A DNA stretch of 64,000 nucleotides from positions 62,001 through 126,000 of the forward strand of contig NZ_JASJOU010000004.1 of assembly GCF_030068605.1 (NCBI RefSeq), in the 5' to 3' direction. The position numbers and the translations under genes were made by a program. The notes below the pieces were generated by a model. That model was given only the letters and a program-made list of their open reading frames with translations. It had not been told where the DNA came from and ran no database searches. The DNA comes from Xanthocytophaga agilis. GTDB lineage: Bacteria; Bacteroidota; Bacteroidia; Cytophagales; 172606-1. How positions within the stretch are numbered: the stretch's first letter is position 1; each line of letters begins with the position of its first letter. Below, one piece after another: positions 55,473 to 62,805 of this stretch.

Positions 55473-55974
55473 TAGATATATTCTAAACCGCCTGAGAATG
55501 GCGTATACGCCCTGGAGGTCTAAAATTGTTACAAATACGTGATTCAGGTGCGTTTTGGGTTGGCTATGTTTTTTGGGATCTGCGCGATTCGGCTTAGAAA
55601 TGCAGTTTGAGGCATGAAAGATCGCTTATAAGCCATTTTCCGCTGTGAATTGATTAATAGTTTCAAAACTTGGTTAAATCGCTCTAAAGGCTTCTAATGG
55701 TATGTAATGCCTTTTAAAAAGCAAGGGTAGGAGAAGTGGTGTTTTTGAGTGATTTTTTTTATGTGCTGATTTTCAGTGGGTAGTAGTTTTTGCTTTTTGC
55801 TTTGAAGAAATCTGTTTTTTTAAAGTGATATTTATATAGCAATTTATCATCTAAAAACGAGAGAAATGACTATTTTTAATAGTTAAGTCATTCCTCTCTC
55901 TATGTTGCATTTTACTCAAACTGAAGCCAACAATCTAGTCAAACTACTACACTCATACCCATTGAAAAAAGAAA
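55473..55974. other. Gap of ~500 bp beside the truncated replication gene
   Basis: Read on both strands, no continuation of the RepA-like P-loop was found. An imperfect hairpin (gagaaatgact / agtcattcctctc, about 55860-55900) precedes the S33 hydrolase. Otherwise nothing is recognised. Confidence 0.4.
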
Positions 55975-56970
55975 ATGAGTAGACCACTAATGATATTCCT
56001 GTCACTACTGCCTTGTTTACTACTGGTGCCCTTTCTGATAAGCGCCCAACAGAAAGACAGTAGTTATCAGGCCAAGCGCAATGCCCAAGGGGTAAAGATG
56101 ATTCAGGTGGCAGGTAAATACCAGGTTTGGACCCAAAAAGTCGGGCAAGGTAAGATCAAACTCTTGTTGCTGCATGGTGGACCTGTCAATACACATGAAT
56201 ATATGGAAAACTTTCCAGAGCACTTGAACCCTGCAGAGGTAGAGGTCTACTTCTACGATCAGTTAGGTTCTTACTACTCGGATCAGCCTGGCGATAGTAC
56301 ACTTTGGCATATAGATCGGTTTGTAGAAGAGGTAGAACAGGTGCGACAAGGATTAGGGTTAAAGGATTTTTATCTTTTGGGTCATTCCTGGGGAGGTATG
56401 TTAGCCCTCGAATATGCGGCAAAGTATGGCCAGCACCTGAAAGGGTTAATTGTTTCCAATATGGGCTATCGGGCTAGTAGTCATAATGCTTATCGTAGGG
56501 GTTTGTATTCCTCTATTGCTAACAGCCATGAAGTCAAACGCCTGCTTGAGCAAAAGCAGCAGGGAGGCAACGTGCCTGATTCAGTTATCAAGCAGGTGAT
56601 TAGCAAACACTTCGAAGAACAACACGTTTTACGCTTGTCCCAGCCACCTGAACCTTATGATCGTAATTACCAACACATAAACCGAAAAGATCGGTTTCGG
56701 TTTGCTTTGCTGAATGAAATGGATCAGTGGGACTTTTCTAATCGTTTGGCTTTGGTGCAGATGCCTACCCTGTTGTTAGGGGCAAAGTATGACTTTATTC
56801 CCACAGGTGATTACTACCAGATGAGCAAGAGAATGCGCCAAAGCAGAGTCTATATCTGTCCTGAAGGATCGCATTTTGCTATGTGGGATGATAGCCAGCA
56901 TTACTTTGAGGCTTTGATTCGCTTTTTCAAAGATGTAGAAGATAAAAAGTTTACTAAAAACAACAAATGA
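55975..56970 (+). CDS. S33 family alpha/beta hydrolase (proline iminopeptidase-like), secreted
   Basis: 331 residues with a Sec signal ending LISAQ. LLLLHGGPVNTHEYMENF has the HGGP oxyanion motif, FYDQLGSYYSDQP is the typical DQxGxGxS strand, nucleophile in LLGHSWGGMLALEYA, Asp in GAKYDFIPTG and His in CPEGSHFAMWDD. This is the proline iminopeptidase / tricorn-interacting-factor branch. Periplasmic by signal; no partner gene. Confidence 0.92.
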   Translation: MSRPLMIFLSLLPCLLLVPFLISAQQKDSSYQAKRNAQGVKMIQVAGKYQVWTQKVGQGKIKLLLLHGGPVNTHEYMENFPEHLNPAEVEVYFYDQLGSYYSDQPGDSTLWHIDRFVEEVEQVRQGLGLKDFYLLGHSWGGMLALEYAAKYGQHLKGLIVSNMGYRASSHNAYRRGLYSSIANSHEVKRLLEQKQQGGNVPDSVIKQVISKHFEEQHVLRLSQPPEPYDRNYQHINRKDRFRFALLNEMDQWDFSNRLALVQMPTLLLGAKYDFIPTGDYYQMSKRMRQSRVYICPEGSHFAMWDDSQHYFEALIRFFKDVEDKKFTKNNK

Positions 56971-57050
56971 ACAAGCTATCCCATCTCAAACAAGCTGATC
57001 GCAGGCATTTTTACCCCAGAGTTAGCATAGTACCTATGCTGACGATCAGC

Positions 57051-57278
57051 CGACGACTGGCTCAATGCTATCAACATAAGGAAGTTTATTTCTTTTTTTT
57101 CATATTTCTTTTTGTCCTTCTGAAAGAATCTTGTGACAAATAGAGTTGCGTTTACTTTCTGAGAGACAAATAGTCTCCAAAAGGAAAGGCCGCTGGTCTT
57201 GCCACGAGATTCTTCCAGAAGGACAGATGAGGTAGTTTGAGTGGTTTTCTTAAGGGGACAGCATTGACGACTGGCTTT
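57051..57278 (+). repeat. Repeat family A, copy A2
   Basis: Left end gtccttctgaaagaatctt (57114-57132) and right end attcttccagaaggacag (ending 57226) are inverted. The interior has gtgacaaatagag and ggaaaggccgctggtcttgcc. Flanks extend the symmetry: ctcaatgctatcaac-taagg on the left and taagg-gacagcattga on the right. The element fills the gap 56971-57378. No coding sequence. Confidence 0.8.
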
Positions 57279-57378
57279 GTTACTTTGATTATTAACTAAG
57301 CGTATCAGAAGGCTACTGATCTGTACAAACACTTTTTTTAATTACTACTTTTTGCGGGTTACATCTCTTATTTTCTCT

Positions 57379-57942
57379 TTACCTCATGGTTTGATAGCCA
57401 ATGACCTCGATTGTAGGTAGAATAGCCGTTTTATTTCCTGATGTATTCTGATTCTTGTATAAAAAATCAAAAATGTTATTCAGTACAGCTTGGTATTCTG
57501 TACCACTTACTCCATCCATATTTCTATTCAGACAATCACCTCTGGCATAGATAACGGGCAGAATCATGGCCTGTTGAGTAATACCTCCTCTTGCTTTCCA
57601 GTGAGTATTTGTCAGCTTTAACACTCTTTGCATCTCTTCCTGGATAGAAATATGTACCTGATTGGAGAAAGAGATATTACTTACTTTGCCACTGGCATTC
57701 ACTACAAAACGCACACAAAAGCCGAAGACAAATGCCTTACAGGAATCAGTAAGATTTTGTAGTCGGGCTGGATAGCGGGTATTTCTTTGGAGAAATTCTG
57801 TGAGATTATTGCCTTCATACTTAAATACAAAGGCTGGTGTGGTAGACTTCTTGGTCTGACTGTAGCTGGTAAAACACCCAACAAACAGTACCAGAACAAT
57901 AAAGGAGAGGCTTATTTGTATACGTTTATGGTAAGAATACAT
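57379..57942 (-). CDS. Secreted protein with TonB-C-like domain
   Basis: 187 residues with a lipoprotein-like signal (FIVLVLFVGC). LTEFLQRNTRYPARLQN, VFGFCVRFVVNASGKVSNISFSNQVHISIQEEMQRVLKLTNTHWKARGG matches the TonB C-terminal/energy-transducer fold (xxFLxxNxxYP..GxVxVxFxVxxxGxVxNxxIxxS). It lacks the TM and Pro-rich linker of real TonB, so it is a periplasmic domain of unknown partner. Monocistronic between repeats. Confidence 0.7.
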   Translation of the reverse strand: MYSYHKRIQISLSFIVLVLFVGCFTSYSQTKKSTTPAFVFKYEGNNLTEFLQRNTRYPARLQNLTDSCKAFVFGFCVRFVVNASGKVSNISFSNQVHISIQEEMQRVLKLTNTHWKARGGITQQAMILPVIYARGDCLNRNMDGVSGTEYQAVLNNIFDFLYKNQNTSGNKTAILPTIEVIGYQTMR

Positions 57943-58730
57943 GAAATAATTGATTGTAATAGTAGTGAATAGTATGTCTCTATTTGCTTAGATGTCATTT
58001 ATAGATTTTTCCATAAATAAAAGTGTGGATTTTGTAAGAAAACATAGGTGGAGGTTTTATAGGTTTACTACTATTGTCAGATAGCTTTGTTGTCTTCAAC
58101 TGTTATAATTATTGAAACACCAGACCAGAAATCAAATACTTATACTTACAATCCTATCCAGGACTCTGAACAGGAATGAATCAAAGCCTTGCTACCTGAT
58201 TGTAAAATACATTTTGAGCTGTTGTAACTGATAGAATGACTATTGAGGAATGAGTCACATTTACCTGAGAAATCTTTATTTGGCGGGAAATAATATAGTA
58301 GAAAATAACAAAGGAGCTACAAAGAGAGTTGCAATGATTCCAATCGTGAAAGGTGGTGTAGGTGCGTTGGCAATCCTTTTCCCGCGAGGTTGGCCTTTGG
58401 CCTGCGGGCAGAAGGATCGGGAAAAGGTGCCCTTTTTTGCTCACGCACAAATCTGGCTCACCAAACTCTCGTTTGGTGCCCTGTTTTTTGGGCAAGCAAA
58501 AAATGAAGAGGTCAGTGGAAGAGTGATGAAAGTGACAATAAACAAAGGCAGGACAAGAGAGGCAAAAACGAAACTATAGACTCACACCAAAATTCAGAAT
58601 GACTCATTTGCGCAGTTGAGTAAAAGAAAGAAACCATCTTTTAGGCAATTTTGTCTACCAACTTATCAGTGCTTTCAATCCCTATGGCATATTGTTTTTG
58701 ACAAAAAACCACAAAAAACAGCCTATATAA
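57943..58730. other. Gap holding repeat family C, copy C2
   Basis: Outside the C2 element (58300-58555) nothing is recognised. Open frames on both strands inside C2 (for example LPAGQRPTSREKDCQRTYTTF on -) mirror the frame in C1 and may be by-products of the repeat. Confidence 0.5.
58300..58555. repeat. Repeat family C, copy C2 (structured)
   Basis: This has the same blocks as C1 (39800-40005). Arms ccttttccc (58375-58383) and gggaaaagg (58419-58427) occupy the position of the C1 arms cttttctcc/ggagaaaag. Both strands of the stem have changed together while pairing is kept. A longer insertion (cacgcacaaatctggctcacc) separates the blocks. Confidence 0.7.
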
Positions 58731-59618
58731 ATGGAAACAACAAATCAAACAAGCAAAAAAGTATCTGTACTGGGTTTAGGGCAGATGGGGTATAGAATTG
58801 CTCAGCTCTATAGTGAGGCAGGGTATGAAGTCACTGCATGGAATCGAACTCCTGGCAAAGGAGAGGGGCTTGAACGAGTCCAGCTTGCCGAAACAGCAGA
58901 ACAGGCTATTCTTGCCAGTCCATTGGTAATCACCATTATCCTCAATAACAAAGGAGTATTTGAGTTATTGGATGGGCTGACAGATACCCGGATTTTTGCA
59001 GATAAAGCGCTGGTCAACTTCACTTCGGGCAGCACCGCAGAAGCAGACAGCATCGAAAAGAGTATCTCCGATGCCGGAGGAGCCTATATACATGGTGCTA
59101 TCCAGGCATCCCCGGAACAACTCGGATTAAAAAGTGCTACCGTGGTTATTTCAGGCAACAAAGGGGCATTTGAACGTTATGAGAATGACCTAACGATCAT
59201 TGGAGGGAAGATCCGCTATTTGAGTGACAAAGCCGCAGCCTCTCTGGCGATGGATACCGCTACATCTACCTGGGTGTATGGTGCTTTCGTGGGTCTACTC
59301 TATGGGGCAGAGTTATGCCGGCAGTATAACTTATCCCTCAAGGATTATGCAGACATCATTGGAGATATATCACCAGAGTTTATTGACTATTTCAAACAGG
59401 AGGTGATGGTCGTTGACCGCAATGACTTTCGGCTTACTTCCAGTTCTGTGTCGCTTCATCTTGCTGTAGTTCAGCGGCTGGCAGATAGTTTTAAAGATAT
59501 CAATGTAAAACAGGACTTTCCCACCATCATTCGGAATCTGCTGGCCGAAGCAGAACAAAAGGGGTTTGGAGAAGAGGAACTGGCAGCTATCACCAAAGTA
59601 ATTGCTCCACGAAAGTAA
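58731..59618 (+). CDS. NADPH-dependent imine reductase/reductive-aminase-like dehydrogenase
   Basis: 295 residues. VSVLGLGQMGYRIAQLYSEAGYEVTAWNRTPGKGE is the Rossmann part with NADP-favouring NRT. GAIQASPEQLGLKSATVVISGNKGAFE and the helical C-terminal half place it in the IRED/6-phosphogluconate dehydrogenase-like family. It reduces cyclic imines or ketones with NADPH. No operon partner. Confidence 0.9.
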   Translation: METTNQTSKKVSVLGLGQMGYRIAQLYSEAGYEVTAWNRTPGKGEGLERVQLAETAEQAILASPLVITIILNNKGVFELLDGLTDTRIFADKALVNFTSGSTAEADSIEKSISDAGGAYIHGAIQASPEQLGLKSATVVISGNKGAFERYENDLTIIGGKIRYLSDKAAASLAMDTATSTWVYGAFVGLLYGAELCRQYNLSLKDYADIIGDISPEFIDYFKQEVMVVDRNDFRLTSSSVSLHLAVVQRLADSFKDINVKQDFPTIIRNLLAEAEQKGFGEEELAAITKVIAPRK

Positions 59619-59696
59619 TCTGCTTTTCGCTTCCGAAACTATCGTAATTCAGTTTCAGGAATGTTATACTAGCTGTTGGTTTGGATAGTACTCAAT

Positions 59697-59776
59697 GTTT
59701 TCTTCCATAAGCTGTGTGTTTTCCTCAATCTGGATGGTGGGAAACGAGCCGTTGGTGATAACACCAACGGTGGGAA
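59697..59776 (+). repeat. Repeat family B, copy B2
   Basis: tgttttcttcc, gctgtgtgtttt, ggtgggaaac, then ccgttggtg-ataa-caccaacgg (59749-59770, perfect arms). It matches B1 and B3 block for block and is followed ~70 nt later by A3. Confidence 0.75.
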
Positions 59777-59844
59777 AATCCAGTTTCAGGCTACTATAAG
59801 AGACCTCAGCCCTCTTTCATTTTTTCTGAAAAATCACCCCCTTC

Positions 59845-60010
59845 CTGTCCTTCTGAAAGAAACTTGTGACAAATAGAGCTACGTTCGGTTTCTGAAAGAA
59901 AAAATATATTCCAAATCCAAAGGCTGCCGGTCTTGCCACAGGATTCTTCCAGAAGGACAGATGAGGTAGTTTGAGTGGCTTTCTTACCTTGACTGCATTG
60001 AGCGTCCGAT
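59845..60010 (+). repeat. Repeat family A, copy A3
   Basis: Left end ctgtccttctgaaagaaac (59845) and right end attcttccagaaggacag (ending 59960), with interior ttgtgacaaatagag and aaggctgccggtcttgcca. The right flank gatgaggtagtttgagtgg and the end gcattgagcgtccg match A2 and the inverse of A4. Confidence 0.8.
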
Positions 60011-60017
60011 AGTAAAC

Positions 60018-60048
60018 AGAGCCTATACTTCTACTATGTATAGGCTCT
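60018..60048 (-). terminator. Terminator of the 60061 lipoprotein gene
   Basis: An 11-bp perfect stem, agagcctatac (60018-60028) / gtataggctct (60038-60048), with a 9-nt loop lies 13 nt beyond the minus-strand stop. The tail on the minus strand is only modestly T-rich (gttta). Confidence 0.6.
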
Positions 60049-60060
60049 ATGTGATACGGA

Positions 60061-60576
60061 TTATTTATCAAGTACGATATCCAACTCTCCAGCAATGTGT
60101 TTGACATGGCAACAGTCTGCACCTACGGTAAGCTTTCTTTTCACGAGTTCTTTGCCAGCTTTATAGCCAATAAACTCTACCTCGATTTCTTTGTTAGCTA
60201 GTTCTTTCACGTTCGCATCCGTAACGATAGGATAGGCACCCGATTTGCGTTGCATCTCGGCATCCGCTGCATCTACTGTTGGTTTTCTCTCTGTGCCTGT
60301 AGCTGTCTGGATAATCTTGTAGCTGTCTAACTGGACAGGACTATTGTCTTTGTTTTTAACCGTAGCTGAAACAGTCACGAAAATTCGGGTACACATAACA
60401 TCCCCTGAACAATCGTCCTTGGTGGCTACGGTGTCCTGAGTAGCTACCGTATCCAGAACGGCTACTGTATCTTTGGTTTGTTCTGTTTGCTCTCCTGAAA
60501 AGGTACTTTTGGTGCAACTGCTAAAACCAAAAGTTAAAGATAAAATCAAGGCGTAATGCAAAAAACTTATTTTCAT
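60061..60576 (-). CDS. Lipoprotein with DTVA repeats, function unknown
   Basis: 171 residues from ATG 60576 (MKISFLHYALILSLTFGFSS then CTKS lipobox); the upstream 112 codons are not supported. After the lipobox comes a linker with a short imperfect repeat (DTVAVL, DTVATQ, DTVATK). Then comes a beta-rich domain with ARIFVTVSATVKNKDNSPV-like start and a CC pair near the end (GADCCHVKHIAG). No family is recognised. It is anchored to the envelope. Confidence 0.6.
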   Translation of the reverse strand: MKISFLHYALILSLTFGFSSCTKSTFSGEQTEQTKDTVAVLDTVATQDTVATKDDCSGDVMCTRIFVTVSATVKNKDNSPVQLDSYKIIQTATGTERKPTVDAADAEMQRKSGAYPIVTDANVKELANKEIEVEFIGYKAGKELVKRKLTVGADCCHVKHIAGELDIVLDK

Positions 60577-61209
60577 TGATATAATTGTTGATATGAAGCA
60601 CTGACCCAGCTTTTGCCAGAATGGTTGCATGATAAATAAAAAGTTGGAAGTATTTAGTAAGATAACCATGCCAGATAAGGGAATACCCTTAGCGTGTCCT
60701 ATAACTTTTCTAAAAATAAAGAACGTTTCTGGCCCAAGCGTCCGCTCACTGCTATCAAGGTAAGGTCTATTATTTGTCACATTACTCAGACCCAAATGTT
60801 TGAACCACCCATAAAGACCAGCCTTATTTGTAACCTCTCTCATAACCCAAGCATATGAACCACCCCGTAGGGCGGGGTGGTTCAAACGGTTGGAGTTTGT
60901 AAGATGCCACAAAATAAGATCTTATCTTAGGCTAAAACCCTATTTTAGGCATACTTAAAACGCCCGGACTTTTAGCAATCCTGCAAAGCAGGCTTAATTA
61001 TCCTTATGTTGACCGCATGGAGCGGACGCTGCGTTGGCATGTAAAGCCCTGTTTGGGTACTATCACAAATCTGAACAAGCCTCAATTTGTCCCAACGCAA
61101 CGGACGTTGCTTTCAAATTAGGTCCGAACGGACGTTCGAACCAGTACTCTCTCTTGAAATCCCTCATTTCTGAAAATGATATGGAACAGGATACGCAGTA
61201 ATCAAGCCC
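60577..61209. other. Gap with degenerate repeat A pieces and a strong hairpin
   Basis: gcgtccgctcactgctatcaag (about 60738) and, inverted, atgttgaccgcatggagcggacg (about 61007-61029) match the outer ends of family A copies. A perfect 11-bp hairpin, gaaccaccccg / cggggtggttc, lies at 60857-60883, and another gtttgaaccaccc occurs at about 60797. No gene is supported. Confidence 0.5.
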
Positions 61210-61920
61210 TTACCCTGGAGGCAACTGGTGCTGGACATATTCAGTTGTTACCACTGACTCAATACCTTTGTCCGGATACAATGCCTGATAATAAGCAGTT
61301 AAATCCTGTTCCAATGCGAGTATTGTCCTGTCTTTATGGGTATGGACCTTATACAGGTGCTTTACTTCATTTACAGTAAACTCCAGGCGCAAGTCTCCAA
61401 ATTGGTAAGAGGCTTGTAGTGGAGTGGTAACACCCTCTTCCCAGTAGATCGCCATCCCTGAACTTCGGAACTGCATGCGAAAAGGCTTAGCTATTTTGGC
61501 TTCCAGTTCGGCTGTAATCGTAGCACGGGTAGCAGCATCTACTGCCTGTACTTTTACAGAGGGTTTATAAACAGCATGATTTACCAGGTTCTTTAACTGG
61601 TAGGGTACTAGTGTCCATACGACTATCTGTATACTTCGGTTGGTTGCATCTGTTAACGTAACATAGGTAGCACCTACTCCCTGCAGTGCTTTTAACCGCA
61701 CTTTTCCATTTTCTATTACGGCACTTACAGCGTCAGGATGGGCAACGTTTACCTGTGTTACTACAAGATTGTTCTCAGGCGTAAACAAAGAATCTTCGCC
61801 CAGCCACAGTTCGATAGCTGTTTCTTTCGGTGGCTCGGGTTCGGGGATTACTTCTTTTTTGGAACAAGCCGTAACAAACAGTATAAAGGCTGAGAATAGT
61901 AACAGGTTTACAAGTTTCAT
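61210..61920 (-). CDS. Lipoprotein, function unknown
   Basis: 236 residues from ATG 61920 (MKLVNLLLFSAFILFVTA then CSKKE lipobox); a GTG two codons earlier is less likely. A Pro/Glu linker (EVIPEPEPPKE) is followed by beta-rich repeats (NNLVVTQVNVAHPDAVSAVIENGKVRLKALQGVGATYVTLTDATN), resembling a BIG2/periplasmic Ig-like domain. A second alpha/beta part ends HQLPPG. No family is named with confidence. Confidence 0.6.
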   Translation of the reverse strand: MKLVNLLLFSAFILFVTACSKKEVIPEPEPPKETAIELWLGEDSLFTPENNLVVTQVNVAHPDAVSAVIENGKVRLKALQGVGATYVTLTDATNRSIQIVVWTLVPYQLKNLVNHAVYKPSVKVQAVDAATRATITAELEAKIAKPFRMQFRSSGMAIYWEEGVTTPLQASYQFGDLRLEFTVNEVKHLYKVHTHKDRTILALEQDLTAYYQALYPDKGIESVVTTEYVQHQLPPG

Positions 61921-62072
61921 ATACACTAATAAGAACTATGGTTAATGGGAGAGATTTTTAAAAATATATAAATTATATTTTGGTTTGCTAAACAGTAACG
62001 CTTTTATTTTTGTGTAATACGTTGTTTTCAGAAATTAAGCTTCTTTTCTTCCCGTCATTGGTATTCATCCCT

Positions 62073-62152
62073 CCCCTCGTTAGTGTTATCATCAACGAGC
62101 TGTTTCCTATCATTTCGGTTAAAGATTACACAAAATCTGGGGAAGAAAAATC
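62073..62152 (-). repeat. Repeat family B, copy B3 (inverted)
   Basis: Read on the minus strand it gives tttttcttcccc, attttgtgtaat, ggaaacag and ctcgttgatg-ataa-cactaacgag (62099-62076), the same order as B1 with two changes in the palindrome. A partial forward copy B4, with cgttggtg-ataa-caccaacg at 62187-62206, follows immediately. Confidence 0.65.
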
Positions 62153-62210
62153 CTTGGTACACCAACATGAACTGAGGGAAAGTGGTCGTTGGTGATAACA
62201 CCAACGATGG

Positions 62211-62470
62211 AAATAAAACCACTCAAACTACCTCACCTGTCTTTCTGAAAGAATCTTCCCGCCGTTGTCGGGACAGGCGTGGCAAGACCGGCGGCCTTTC
62301 CGACTGGAGTGTAGTAGTTTTATCAGAAACCAAACATGGCACTATTTGTCACACATGTCCCGCTCACGCCCACGCTGATGCGTGGCAGGCAGGGCGGGAA
62401 GATTCTTTCAGAAGGACAATAAAGAAAGAAGAGACAGACTCCCTTAAGTTAATAGCATGGAGCGGACGTT
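62211..62470 (-). repeat. Repeat family A, copy A4 (inverted, with extra inner arms)
   Basis: Ends ctgtctttctgaaagaatctt (62237) and gattctttcagaaggacaa (ending about 62419). The core ggcaagaccggcggcctttcc is the reverse complement of the A2 core. Flanks actcaaactacctca and agcatggagcggacg are inverted relative to A2. Just inside the ends is an added pair, cttcccgcc / ggcgggaag, making it longer than the other copies. Confidence 0.75.
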
Positions 62471-62805
62471 TGCATCAGAGAATTTCTGTATTTCTAGAGA
62501 AATTATGTAATGCTAGATAGGGTGTGGTGATACTATTTTTACGCAATAGATTACATTTTTTGCCTCTGTGCTTACCAATAGTCAGAATCTTCTGCTAACG
62601 ATCTGCTTACCGATGCTCTGCACAATCCTCTGGATTGGTGAAACAGGATTTACAGGCTGATTAAACTGGTTCCTGTTTGCGTTACTCATACACAATCACT
62701 TACACAATCCCTGATTTCATTCACTTGTACTGCCTGTCATTTCTGATCAGGCCTGGCCTCTTTTTGTTTTCATCTATTCACCACTTACTTAACCCATTTA
62801 CAGCT

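Larger units (their letters stand above)
61921..62805. other. Long repeat-filled gap (~885 bp)
   Basis: It contains B3, partial B4 and A4, described separately. Beyond 62470 the sequence up to the next ATG shows no repeat or gene. The ~330 nt just before 62806 may contain the promoter of the partial membrane protein. Confidence 0.5.

Noticed and set aside
60577-60912. 112-residue N-terminal extension of the 60061 lipoprotein
   Set aside because: A complete lipoprotein signal starts at ATG 60576, and the upstream part overlaps the hairpin region and has no coding character.
57051-62470. Regularly spaced repeats as a CRISPR array
   Set aside because: The copies are ~110-260 bp, irregularly spaced, in both orientations and interrupted by genes. 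No cas gene is present.
62182-62520. 112-codon plus-strand frame as a gene
   Set aside because: It coincides with repeats B4 and A4 and translates to low-complexity, repeat-derived sequence.
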